A DNA stretch of 64,000 nucleotides from assembly GCA_017427885.1 (NCBI GenBank), contig JAFRRW010000006.1:29432-93431 (forward strand), in the 5' to 3' direction. The position numbers and the translations under genes were made by a program. How positions within the stretch are numbered: position 1 is the stretch's first letter; each line of letters begins with the position of its first letter. The stretch is from Bacteroidales bacterium (GTDB lineage: Bacteria > Bacteroidota > Bacteroidia > Bacteroidales > UBA932). Below are positions 56,511-64,000 of this stretch, piece after piece. The notes under the pieces are model-generated. The model worked only from the letters and a program-made list of their open reading frames with translations, did no database searches and was not told the origin of the DNA.

Positions 56511-57459
56511 GTCAAACGCCTGGACTCAGATCCGGGAATATTTCCTCATTGCGGCCGGAATCCTCATCTATGTGCTCGGCTGGACCATTTTCCTCGTCCC
56601 CAACAATATGGTCGGAGGAGGGGTGACCGGTATAAGCTCCATCGTCCAGTACGCCACCGGCGGGGCGGTGAAGATGGGTTACACCTATTTCATCATCAAC
56701 GTCGCCCTCATCGTCGCCGGAATCCTGTCCCTCGGCAAGTCCTTCGGCGGCAAGACCGTTTTCGCCATCGTCCTGGCATCCGTCGGGCTCAACCTCTTCC
56801 AGGAACTTATCCCGGTGGATTCTCCTTTCATCCAGACCTTCGTGCTCCAGGACAACAACAAGCTGATGTGCACCATCATGGGTGGCATTATGGTGGGCTT
56901 CGGCATAGGCCTGACGATGTCGGCCGGAGGCAGTACCGGCGGCACCGACATCATCGCCCTCATCGTCAACAAGCACAGGAACGTCTCTCCCGGCAGGATG
57001 ATTCTGATAATGGATGTGATCATCATCTGTTCATCCCTTATCGTTCCCTCATACACTGCGGACGGTGGACTGGTCCCTTTCGTTGACAAGATCCTCACCG
57101 TCGTGTACGGCTTGATACTGATCACCATCTCCAGCAACGTCCTGGACATCTACCTCTCGGGTTCGCGCCAGTCCCTTCAGTTGTTCATCCTTTCCAGGAA
57201 ATATGAGGAGATAGCCGATGCGATAACCCACGACCTGCGTCACGGCGTGACGGTGCTGGACGGGGAGGGTTGGTACACCAAGCAGCCCTGTAAGGTCCTT
57301 ATGGTGATGATCAGGAAGTCGGACCTGAAACTCTGCCTCAGGTACATCAAGACGATAGATCCGGACGTGTTCATGTCCGTCACCTCCGCGGCGGGAGTTT
57401 ACGGCCGGGGATTCGAGTCCATCAAGGTCCAGGTCCCCAAACAGGAGCCAAAACAATAA
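56497..57459 (+). CDS. YitT-family membrane protein (DUF161 + DUF2179), copy 2
   Basis: A 320-residue paralogue of the preceding gene with the same layout: membrane half with GGSTGGTDIIALIVNK and a C-terminal DUF2179 domain (TVLDGEGWYTKQPCKVLM). The two have diverged well beyond recent duplication, judging by eye. The 14-bp overlap suggests paired expression and perhaps a heteromer. A strong terminator follows. Confidence 0.87.
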   Translation: MPILKSNAWTQIREYFLIAAGILIYVLGWTIFLVPNNMVGGGVTGISSIVQYATGGAVKMGYTYFIINVALIVAGILSLGKSFGGKTVFAIVLASVGLNLFQELIPVDSPFIQTFVLQDNNKLMCTIMGGIMVGFGIGLTMSAGGSTGGTDIIALIVNKHRNVSPGRMILIMDVIIICSSLIVPSYTADGGLVPFVDKILTVVYGLILITISSNVLDIYLSGSRQSLQLFILSRKYEEIADAITHDLRHGVTVLDGEGWYTKQPCKVLMVMIRKSDLKLCLRYIKTIDPDVFMSVTSAAGVYGRGFESIKVQVPKQEPKQ

Positions 57460-57496
57460 AATAAATTTTCCGACCGGAAAAATTTTGGATTTTACC

Positions 57497-57527
57497 CCCG
57501 CCAGACCATAGTCAGGCGGGTTTTTTT
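57497..57527 (+). terminator. Intrinsic terminator after the yitT pair
   Basis: CCCGCC and GGCGGG arms close a hairpin with an inner GA/TC pair, followed by seven T. It ends the leuS-yitT-yitT transcript. Confidence 0.85.
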
Positions 57528-57596
57528 GTATTATATTTCGGCCGTATGCCGGACTTGAAAGAATAAACTAATGGTTAAGGTTTAAAAAAACTAATT

Positions 57597-58550
57597 ATGG
57601 CAGAGGCGTCGGGTATTACGAGGAAGCTACCTTATCTGTGCGGGCTCCTCCTGTTTATCCTGGATTCGGTTTTTTTCAGATGTGAACTTGCGGCGATGGC
57701 CGCCTGTGACCTGTTTACGATGAACGTAATGCTGGCGATGATGCCGTATCCGCCTGAGGGGGGATACGGAAGGGCCAGGAAATACGTCCTGCTCCTGTTT
57801 TCCGCCTGCGCTTTGTCGACGGTGGCGTTCGCCGTCTTCTTCCACGGCAGTTCCGGGGAAAAGATGGTGCTGACAGTGGCCCTTTCGGTGCTTTCGCTTA
57901 CCATTTTCCTGGTCAGGGAGAGGTCCTTCGGAAAGAAGCCGGCAATGCTGGAATACTCTTTCCGGGCCATCCTGGTGCTGACTGTGCTGATTATAATGGT
58001 GGCATTTATGGAGACTGGGGTGTATGGGATACGGGCATCCGGCCTCAAGACGGTCCTCCTTCTCGCCGTTATGGCGGCATCGTCCGTCTGCCTCGCGTTC
58101 AGGATGAAGGGGGCGAGGGCTCTGAGGACGCCTTTGGAGGAAAGGGAGATGCCGTCCCGGCCCGCATCGGCTCCCGACTACGACGCAATGGACGAGAAAG
58201 CCAGGATGGACACCCTTTTCGGGAGGGTGGACGCCTTGATGTCGGAGAAGAAACTGTTCCTGGACGAGGAACTTACCCTCGGCGACGTGGCCGGCCAGCT
58301 GTCCTGCAACAAAGTTTATGTGTCCCGTGCGATTCTCGACAAGACCGGATACAATTTCAGGCAGTATATCAACAAATACAGGATATCATACGCCCTGGAG
58401 ATACTCGGGAAGGACCCTGACATCAAGGTGTCGGAACTATCCGGTCTCTGCGGCTTCCATTCCCAGCCCACGTTCAACCTGGCTTTCAGGATGAACCTGC
58501 ATATGACCCCGAGCGAGTGGAAACGGGAATTTAGGGAAGGGAGGGGATGA
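57597..58550 (+). CDS. Membrane-bound AraC-family regulator
   Basis: A 317-residue protein with about six membrane segments in the first 170 residues and a C-terminal AraC double helix-turn-helix (about 215-312; LTLGDVAGQLSCNKVYVSRAI, then LSGLCGFHSQPTFNLAF). No ligand-binding or periplasmic Y_Y_Y domain. As with the LytTR protein, sensing is probably in the membrane. The 3' end overlaps the convergent rluA-type gene by 20 bp. Target genes are not evident. Confidence 0.88.
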   Translation: MAEASGITRKLPYLCGLLLFILDSVFFRCELAAMAACDLFTMNVMLAMMPYPPEGGYGRARKYVLLLFSACALSTVAFAVFFHGSSGEKMVLTVALSVLSLTIFLVRERSFGKKPAMLEYSFRAILVLTVLIIMVAFMETGVYGIRASGLKTVLLLAVMAASSVCLAFRMKGARALRTPLEEREMPSRPASAPDYDAMDEKARMDTLFGRVDALMSEKKLFLDEELTLGDVAGQLSCNKVYVSRAILDKTGYNFRQYINKYRISYALEILGKDPDIKVSELSGLCGFHSQPTFNLAFRMNLHMTPSEWKREFREGRG

Positions 58551-59271
58551 CGCCCTCTTCTCCTACCCCTTTCCAGGACGGAGGGACCGGGGCGGTGAGG
58601 TCAAGGGGAGTCTTCTTCACCGGATGAATGAAACTGATCCTGCGTGCGTGCAGGCAGATTCCCCCGTCTGGATTCGACCTCGGGGCTCCGTATTTGAGGT
58701 CTCCCTTTATGTGGCATCCCTCGTGGGCGAGCTGGCAGCGGATCTGGTGGTGGCGTCCGGTCAGGAGGTCGACTTCCAGCAGGAAATACCTTCCGGTGGC
58801 TCCCAGCAGTCGGTATTTCAGCCTGGCGGGCTTCGCTCCCGGGGCCCCTTCCTTCGTCACGAAACTCTTGTTCAGCCTTTCGTTCCGGGAGAGCCAGTCG
58901 CACAGCTCGGTTTCCTCCGACGGAGGGGCCTCGCAGCACAGGGCCCAGTAGGTTTTATGGACTGAACCGTCCCTGAACATCGCCGCAAGCCTTTCGAGTG
59001 CTTTCGACGTCTTGGCCAGTATCACCGCCCCGCTTACCGGACGGTCGAGCCTGTGGGGGACGCCGAGGAAGACCTTCCCGGGTTTGGAGTCCCTGGCGGC
59101 GATGAAAGCCTTGTATTTGTCCGCAAGGGTTTCGTCTCTGGTCTTGTCCCCTTGGACGATGTCGCCCACGGCCTTGTTTACCACGAGGATGTGGTTGTCC
59201 TCGTAGAGTATCCGGGCTTCAAGGTCTTTCCTCTCCCCGGGCTGGAGATTCCTGTATTCACTGCCTGCCAT
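58531..59271 (-). CDS. RluA-family pseudouridine synthase
   Basis: Isomerises uridine in rRNA or tRNA. The catalytic Asp is in HRLDRPVSG and the fold signature LLTGRHHQIRCQLA follows; no N-terminal S4 domain, so the 246-residue form is of the short RluA/TruC type. The exact target base is unknown. Confidence 0.9.
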   Translation of the reverse strand: MAGSEYRNLQPGERKDLEARILYEDNHILVVNKAVGDIVQGDKTRDETLADKYKAFIAARDSKPGKVFLGVPHRLDRPVSGAVILAKTSKALERLAAMFRDGSVHKTYWALCCEAPPSEETELCDWLSRNERLNKSFVTKEGAPGAKPARLKYRLLGATGRYFLLEVDLLTGRHHQIRCQLAHEGCHIKGDLKYGAPRSNPDGGICLHARRISFIHPVKKTPLDLTAPVPPSWKGVGEEGVIPSLP

Positions 59272-59290
59272 ATCGGAATCGATGATGATG

Positions 59291-59298
59291 CAAAAATA
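59291..59298 (-). promoter_or_regulatory. -7 promoter box of the RluA-type gene
   Basis: Minus-strand TATTTTTG matches TAnnTTTG 19 bp before the start. Confidence 0.45.
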
Positions 59299-59318
59299 GC
59301 AATAAAAGGCGGATTCTC

Positions 59319-59358
59319 TGCCATTTTGTCAGAAAAAGAGAATGGCATAAAGTTGGCT
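59319..59358 (+). promoter_or_regulatory. Sigma-54-like promoter with upstream TGCCATTTTGTCA
   Basis: Upstream of dnaK there is no TAnnTTTG box. Instead TGGCAT...TGGCT holds GG at 59344-59345 and GC at 59356-59357, with exactly ten bases between, as in -24/-12 sigma-54 promoters. The half-site repeat TGCCA-TTT-TGTCA (59319-59331) lies a short way upstream, where an activator could bind. The predicted start of transcription leaves about 55 bases of leader. Confidence 0.5.
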
Positions 59359-59423
59359 GGATTCCTGTCGGCCCGGAGGGATGGTCCGGGAGAAAAAGAC
59401 AAATAAAAAAGGAGATTTAAGAT

Positions 59424-61289
59424 ATGGGTAAAATTATTGGAATCGACTTAGGCACGACCAATTCGTGCGTAGCCGTGATGGAAGGCAACCAGCCAACCGT
59501 CATAATCAACAATGAAGGAGAGAGGACGACCCCTTCCGTGGTGGCTTTCACCGACGGCGGAGAAAGGAAGATCGGCAACCCGGCTAAGCGCCAGGCCATC
59601 ACCAATCCCCAGAAGACCGTCTTCTCCATCAAGAGGTTCATGGGAGAGACCTATGACCAGGTTGGCAAGGAAGTCAGCCGCGTCCCCTACAAGGTTACCA
59701 GGGGCGAAAACAATACTCCCAGGGTGGATATCGACGGACGTCTTTACACTCCCCAGGAGATATCTGCGATGATTCTCCAGAAGATGAAGAAAACTGCGGA
59801 GGACTATCTCAGGCAGCCCGTCACGGAGGCCGTCATCACCGTCCCCGCATATTTCTCCGATTCCCAGAGGCAGGCCACGAAGGAGGCCGGAAAGATCGCC
59901 GGACTGGATGTGAAGAGGATTATAAACGAGCCTACGGCCGCTGCCCTCGCTTATGGCCTTGACAAGAAGAACAAGGATATGAAGGTGGCCGTGTATGACC
60001 TTGGAGGCGGCACCTTCGATATTTCCATCCTTGAATTGGGCGGAGGCGTGTTCGAGGTGAAATCCACCAACGGCGATACCCATCTGGGAGGAGACGACTT
60101 CGACCAGGTGATTATCGACTGGCTCGCCGGCGAATTCGCCGCCGAGAACGGAGGGATAGACCTCAAGAAGGACCCTATGGCCCTCCAGAGGCTCAAGGAA
60201 GCGGCCGAGAAGGCGAAGATCGAGCTTTCCAGCCAGACTTCTTCCGAGATCAACCTTCCTTACATCATGCCTGTAGACGGTATTCCCAAGCACCTTGTGA
60301 AGACCCTCACCAGGGCCAAGTTCGAGCAGCTCTGCGACAGCCTTTTCCAGAAGACCGTCGAACCTTGCCGCCAGGCCCTTGCAGACGCCCATCTGAGCGC
60401 TTCCGACATTGACGAGGTCCTTCTCGTGGGAGGATCCACCCGAATCCCCAAGATCCAGGAAATCGTTAAGAATTTCTTCGGAAAGGAGCCCAACAAGAGC
60501 GTCAATCCCGACGAGGTGGTCGCCATAGGCGCATCCATCCAGGGCGGAGTCCTCGCAGGCGACGTGAAGGATGTCCTCCTGCTCGACGTCACCCCTCTTT
60601 CCCTTGGAATCGAGACCCTCGGCGGAGTGATGACCAAGCTCATCGAGTCCAACACCACCATTCCCGCCCGCAAGTCCCAGGTGTTCTCCACCGCGGCGGA
60701 CAACCAGCCTTCGGTCGAGATCAGGGTTCTGCAAGGCGAGCGTCCGATGGCTAAGGACAACAAGCAGATAGGCGTGTTCCATCTCGACGGCATCGCCCCT
60801 GCACCGAGGGGCATCCCCCAGATAGAGGTTACTTTCGACATCGATGCCAACGGTATCCTGAATGTTTCCGCGAAGGACAAGGCTACCGGCAAGGAGCAGA
60901 ACATCCGTATCGAAGCCTCTTCCGGTCTGTCCGACGACGAGATCCAGAGGATGCGCGACGAGGCCAAGGCCAACGAGGCCGCCGACAGGGCCGAGAAGGA
61001 GCGCGTTGACAAGATCAACAATGCCGACGCCCTCTGCTTCCAGACCGAGAAGTTCCTCAGGGAGAACGGAGACAAGGTGCCTTCCGATTTGAGAGGCCCC
61101 GTGGACACCGCCCTGGCAGGTCTCAAGGATGCCGTTAAGAACCAGAACATCGCCGACATCGACCGCTATACCGCCGACCTGAACAATGCGATGCAGACGG
61201 CTTATCAGTCGATGGCAGGCCAGGCCGGTCCTCAGGGAGGCCCCCAGCCGGGTCCCCAGGACGGTCCCCAGGGTCCTGACGAGCAGTAG
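59424..61289 (+). CDS. dnaK: Chaperone protein DnaK (Hsp70)
   Basis: Main Hsp70 chaperone. It begins [20 protein letters not shown], has the phosphate loops [14 protein letters not shown] and [12 protein letters not shown], and the substrate domain [13 protein letters not shown] with the linker VLLLDV. After the helical lid there is a Gly/Pro/Gln-rich tail of about 25 residues ending in DEQ. 621 residues is slightly shorter than E. coli DnaK. No dnaJ or grpE nearby. Confidence 0.97.
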   Translation: MGKIIGIDLGTTNSCVAVMEGNQPTVIINNEGERTTPSVVAFTDGGERKIGNPAKRQAITNPQKTVFSIKRFMGETYDQVGKEVSRVPYKVTRGENNTPRVDIDGRLYTPQEISAMILQKMKKTAEDYLRQPVTEAVITVPAYFSDSQRQATKEAGKIAGLDVKRIINEPTAAALAYGLDKKNKDMKVAVYDLGGGTFDISILELGGGVFEVKSTNGDTHLGGDDFDQVIIDWLAGEFAAENGGIDLKKDPMALQRLKEAAEKAKIELSSQTSSEINLPYIMPVDGIPKHLVKTLTRAKFEQLCDSLFQKTVEPCRQALADAHLSASDIDEVLLVGGSTRIPKIQEIVKNFFGKEPNKSVNPDEVVAIGASIQGGVLAGDVKDVLLLDVTPLSLGIETLGGVMTKLIESNTTIPARKSQVFSTAADNQPSVEIRVLQGERPMAKDNKQIGVFHLDGIAPAPRGIPQIEVTFDIDANGILNVSAKDKATGKEQNIRIEASSGLSDDEIQRMRDEAKANEAADRAEKERVDKINNADALCFQTEKFLRENGDKVPSDLRGPVDTALAGLKDAVKNQNIADIDRYTADLNNAMQTAYQSMAGQAGPQGGPQPGPQDGPQGPDEQ

Positions 61290-61308
61290 GTCACTTTCAA
61301 TTCTGAAT

Positions 61309-61341
61309 GGCGGAGACTTTAACGGTCTCCGCCTTTTTTTT
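61309..61341 (+). terminator. Intrinsic terminator of dnaK
   Basis: Perfect 9-bp arms GGCGGAGAC and GTCTCCGCC with a 7-base loop, followed by eight T. A strong terminator 20 bp after the dnaK stop. Confidence 0.92.
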
Positions 61342-61347
61342 ATTCTC

Positions 61348-61499
61348 GTCTGCAGGTGAAAGTCCCGGCTCGCTGATGAAACACAGGCTTCGCCGAAATG
61401 CTCACCGGATCCTTTCACCTGCAGACTTGAAATAGACAGGAGTCGCTGATACAAACGAGGGTTCGCAGAAATGCCCGCCGGATCCTTTCACCTGCAGAC
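61348..61499. repeat. Inverted and tandem repeat element between dnaK and copA
   Basis: GTCTGCAGGTGAAAG (61348-61362) is repeated in reverse complement twice (61412-61426 and 61485-61499), both copies being the end of a 57-base unit (61370-61426 and 61443-61499) with a 73-base period. The units share TCGCTGAT near the start and CCGGATCCTTTCACC near the end. It can form either of two long stems. The gap holds no gene apart from this. Confidence 0.75.
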
Positions 61500-61508
61500 A
61501 AAAATGAT

Positions 61509-61516
61509 TATATTTG
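61509..61516 (+). promoter_or_regulatory. -7 promoter box of the P-type ATPase gene
   Basis: TATATTTG matches TAnnTTTG just after the repeat element and 14 bp before ATG 61531, which argues for that start. Confidence 0.5.
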
Positions 61517-61530
61517 AAAAAAGTCAGGAA

Positions 61531-63366
61531 ATGTCTGTAAGAAGAAGCAATTTCCCTGTAAGGGGGATGGGATGCGCAGCTTGTGTCGCCAGGGTGCAGA
61601 ATACGTTGAAGGAGCAGAAGGGCGTGATAGATGCCAGCGTGAGCCTGGCTTCCAATTCTGCAAGGGTGGACTATGATCCTCAGGTCGTTACTCCCGAAGG
61701 GCTGAAGAAAGCCGTGCAGGATGCAGGTTACGACCTGCTGGTGGACGGGGGCGAAGGGGATGAAGCCGATTCCGCCGAGGCGGAGGCCGAACGGCTCAGG
61801 CAGGATGAATTCCTGAGCCTGCGGAAGGATGCCCTACTTTCCGCTGTTCTGGCGGCTCTCATTATGATTGTCGGCATGGGTTTCAAGCCTTTCCCCAGCA
61901 AGGGATGGGTTCTGTGCCTGCTTGCAGTGCCGGCGGTGTTTTGGTGTGGTAGAAGATTTATCCGAAATGCCTGGAATCAAGCCCGGCACTGGAGTTCCAA
62001 TATGGACACCCTCGTGGCCCTTTCCACCGTGATATCATTCCTTTTCAGCCTGTTCAACCTCATTTTTCCTTCCGTCTGGACCTCAAGGGGACTGGAGCCC
62101 AGGCTCTATTTCGAGTCGTCGGCGATGATCGTCGCGTTCATCCTCATCGGAAGGGTGTTGGAGGAGAGGGCCAAGTTCAGCACCACCGCTTCCATCAGGG
62201 GGCTTATGGGACTCCGGCCACGGGCGATCGACATCGCCGTCGGAGAGTCCGTGACCGTCAATCCGGGAGACCGGATTCCCGTGGACGGGGAGGTGGTTTC
62301 CGGGGAGGCCCGGGTGGATGAAAGCATGCTTACGGGAGAGTCCGATGCGGCGTTGAAAGTGGCTGGAACAAAGGTATATACCGGTACGATCAATCTCGGG
62401 GGAACCATCCTGGTAAGGGCTGAAAAGACGGGGAAGGATACTATGCTGTCTTCGATGATTCGGATGGTGAAGGACGCCCAGGGAAGCAAGGCGCGCATCC
62501 AGAATCTCGTGGACAGGATCGCCGCCGTATTCGTGCCTGCAATCATCGTCATATCCCTCGTCGCGCTTGCCTGCTGGGTAGTGTTTTCGCCTGAGGACGG
62601 TCTCACCAGGGGCCTGCTTGCGATGGTCACGGTTCTCGTTGTCGCCTGCCCCTGCTCCCTCGGGCTCGCCACTCCCACCGCGTTGATCGCAGGGATAGGG
62701 AAGGGTGCCGAAAAGGGAATCCTGATCAAGGATGCCGACAGCCTGCAGGTAGCCGGAAAGACGGATTGTGTCGTACTGGACAAGACCGGAACGTTGACCG
62801 TGACCGACGGAGTCGGAGAGAGCATAAGGCCGGGTTCCGCGGAGGCGGTGGCGGCTCTGAAGAAGATGGGAATGGAAGTATATATGGAGAGCGGAGACAA
62901 GGAAGAAAAGGCTGCCAGGGTGGCCCTGGAGGTGGGCATATCAAAGTTCAAGTCAGGCTGCCTACCTGCAGACAAGGCTCTGCTCGTGAAGGATTTGCAG
63001 GCGGAAGGGAAGAAAGTTGCGATGGCCGGGGACGGAATAAACGACAGCGCGGCCCTCGCCCTGGCCGACCTCTCCGTCGCGATGGGCAGCGGCACGGACA
63101 TAGCGATGAACACCGCGATGGTCACGATAGTGTCTTCCGACCTGCGGAAACTTCCTGAACTGATAAAACTGTCCCGGCGCACGATAGCAATAATCAGGGA
63201 AAACCTGGTATGGGCCTTCCTCTACAACATCATTGCGGTTCCTGTCGCTGCCGGAATCTTCTATCCCATAAGCGGTTTCGTCCTCAATCCGATGGTCGCG
63301 GCAGCCTGCATGGCCGCCAGTTCCGTCCTGGTCGTCTGCAACTCCCTCCGCCTCCGGTATCTTTAG
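61531..63366 (+). CDS. Copper-type P1B ATPase lacking the N domain
   Basis: A 611-residue heavy-metal P-type ATPase. N-terminal HMA domain with GMGCAAC (Cys15, Cys18), about eight membrane segments, actuator domain with TGES, the transport motif CPCSLG (Cys373, Cys375) pointing to monovalent copper or silver, phosphorylation site DKTGT (Asp417) and GDGIND (near 500). Between Asp417 and the GD at 455-456 only about 39 residues remain, where full enzymes carry 140 or more including the SEHPL motif. So the nucleotide-binding N domain is missing. Start at 61531 is set by the promoter box; earlier ATGs at 61471 and 61504 lie in the repeat or promoter. Confidence 0.88.
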   Translation: MSVRRSNFPVRGMGCAACVARVQNTLKEQKGVIDASVSLASNSARVDYDPQVVTPEGLKKAVQDAGYDLLVDGGEGDEADSAEAEAERLRQDEFLSLRKDALLSAVLAALIMIVGMGFKPFPSKGWVLCLLAVPAVFWCGRRFIRNAWNQARHWSSNMDTLVALSTVISFLFSLFNLIFPSVWTSRGLEPRLYFESSAMIVAFILIGRVLEERAKFSTTASIRGLMGLRPRAIDIAVGESVTVNPGDRIPVDGEVVSGEARVDESMLTGESDAALKVAGTKVYTGTINLGGTILVRAEKTGKDTMLSSMIRMVKDAQGSKARIQNLVDRIAAVFVPAIIVISLVALACWVVFSPEDGLTRGLLAMVTVLVVACPCSLGLATPTALIAGIGKGAEKGILIKDADSLQVAGKTDCVVLDKTGTLTVTDGVGESIRPGSAEAVAALKKMGMEVYMESGDKEEKAARVALEVGISKFKSGCLPADKALLVKDLQAEGKKVAMAGDGINDSAALALADLSVAMGSGTDIAMNTAMVTIVSSDLRKLPELIKLSRRTIAIIRENLVWAFLYNIIAVPVAAGIFYPISGFVLNPMVAAACMAASSVLVVCNSLRLRYL

Positions 63367-63376
63367 CCGGGCAAAG

Positions 63377-63444
63377 CCGTAAGGCGTCTGCACCGGCGAA
63401 CCTCTCCCAAAATCTTAACGTGAGCCGGTGCAGGCGCCTTGCGG
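63377..63444. repeat. Long inverted repeat between copA-like gene and fba
   Basis: Two 21-base arms (63377-63397 and 63424-63444) pair with only two G.U wobbles around a 26-base A/T/C-rich loop. It lies 10 bp after the stop of the P-type ATPase and before a separate terminator for fba. No T run, so it is not a simple intrinsic terminator. Confidence 0.7.
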
Positions 63445-63464
63445 CGGAAGCTGTCGGAAAACAA

Positions 63465-63492
63465 AAAGGATGGCCCGTGTGAGCCATCCTTT
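63465..63492 (-). terminator. Terminator of fba
   Basis: Ten-base arms AAAGGATGGC and GCCATCCTTT with an 8-base loop; on the minus strand the hairpin is followed by a run of T. Confidence 0.8.
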
Positions 63493-63515
63493 ATCAGAGC
63501 GTACGTCTTCGTGCC

Positions 63516-64000
63516 TTATTCGGCCTTGCCGTTGGATCCGAGGACGTCGATGATCTTGTGCATATAGAGCTTCTTCATTTCGTCGCGGGCGGGACCCAGA
63601 TACTTGCGCGGGTCGAACTCGCCGGGCTTGTCGTTAAAGACCTTGCGGACGGCGGCGGTCATCGCGAGACGGCTGTCGGAGTCGATGTTGATCTTGCAGA
63701 CGGCGCTGCGGGCCGCTTCGCGGAGCTGCTCTTCGGGAATTCCGACCGCGTCGGGAAGGTTTCCGCCGTTGGAGTTGATGATGTCAACGTATTCCTGGGG
63801 AACGCTGGATGAGCCGTGGAGGACGATGGGGAAGCCGGGGAGCTTCTTCTCGATCTCGTGAAGTACGTCGAATGCGAGCGGGGGAGGGATGAGGCGGCCG
63901 GTCTTGGGGTCGCGGGTGCACTGCTCGGGACGGAACTTGTATGCGCCGTGGCTGGTGCCGATGGAGATGGCGAGGCTGTCGCAGCCGGTGCGGGTCGCGA
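63516..64000 (-). CDS. fba: Fructose-bisphosphate aldolase class II, 3' part
   Basis: Read on the minus strand from the window end: 161 codons plus stop. The segment LAISIGTSHGAYKF (zinc and phosphate site), PPPLAFDVLHEI, VLHGSSSVP and KINIDSDSRLAMT are class II aldolase features, with the C-terminal KKLYMHKIIDVLGSNG. The enzyme splits fructose 1,6-bisphosphate in glycolysis. The N-terminal half lies outside the window. Confidence 0.95.
   Translation of the reverse strand, partial: ATRTGCDSLAISIGTSHGAYKFRPEQCTRDPKTGRLIPPPLAFDVLHEIEKKLPGFPIVLHGSSSVPQEYVDIINSNGGNLPDAVGIPEEQLREAARSAVCKINIDSDSRLAMTAAVRKVFNDKPGEFDPRKYLGPARDEMKKLYMHKIIDVLGSNGKAE

Noticed and set aside
61471-61530. Upstream start codons for the P-type ATPase
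   Set aside because: ATG 61471 lies in the repeat element and ATG 61504 overlaps the -7 promoter box; neither adds family-like sequence.
62965-62980. Copy of the CACCTGCAGACAA arm inside the ATPase gene
   Set aside because: The 12-base match codes for the normal P-domain segment LPADK; likely chance.
1-64000. Insertion sequences, prophage, CRISPR, toxin-antitoxin or defence genes
   Set aside because: No transposase, integrase, Cas, restriction or toxin-like frame was found, and base composition and codon use look even throughout.

Overview
The window is chromosomal DNA of a fairly high-GC Bacteroidota bacterium, most likely a gut-type Bacteroidales lineage. The evidence is: many promoters of the Bacteroidota form (TAnnTTTG -7 box, several with a TTG 19-20 bp upstream), little sign of Shine-Dalgarno sequences, Bacteroidota-typical families (DUF3078, DUF4293, DUF4886, Fib_succ_major lipoprotein, WbqC, membrane LytTR), and an lpxD-lpxC-lpxA locus. 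Arginine is strikingly often AGG. About 50 protein genes fill nearly the whole window; intergenic gaps are below about 250 bp. I see no rRNA, tRNA, CRISPR array, insertion sequence or prophage.

Layout. 1-9.2 kb: peptide deformylase coupled to a glycosidase-like lipoprotein, a phosphohexomutase, an M23/LysM peptidase, ApbE, a FISUMP lipoprotein, a LolA-like protein and a short ComEC. 9.3-15.6 kb: acetate kinase plus Ptb-type phosphotransacylase, DUF389 membrane protein with folP, tmk and a DoxX-like protein. 15.6-20.2 kb: rimP-nusA-infB. 20.3-23.8 kb: lpxD, lpxC, lpxA (lipid A) and a WbqC-like gene. 23.8-26.8 kb: FadL-type porin and a W/Y/G/R/S-rich low-complexity lipoprotein. 27-35.5 kb: proS, DUF3078, tilS, then the minus-strand set fabH-fabF-fabZ-sppA. 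35.7-43.4 kb: membrane LytTR regulator, GH51 arabinofuranosidase, nucleoside phosphorylase and a run of secreted hydrolases. 43.4-52.8 kb: clpC, gyrA, a TPR protein, phoH, SPOR lipoprotein and an M28-like protein fused to a TonB C-terminal domain. 52.8-64 kb: leuS, two YitT paralogues, membrane AraC regulator, RluA, dnaK, a copper-type P-ATPase and the 3' part of fba.

Most of the window is housekeeping: translation, fatty acid and lipid A synthesis, chaperones. The points that deserve attention are: (1) a P1B ATPase in which the ATP-binding N domain is missing; (2) an M28-family protein that has lost most metal ligands and is fused to a TonB C-terminal domain; (3) three intergenic elements with very long inverted repeats, one of which (38576-38767) looks like a structured RNA or palindromic element; (4) LpxC not fused to FabZ, with FabZ placed in the fab locus; (5) a phase-separation-like low-complexity lipoprotein; (6) a sigma-54-like promoter with an upstream repeat before dnaK. 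I did not find a convincing new multi-gene defence or mobile system.
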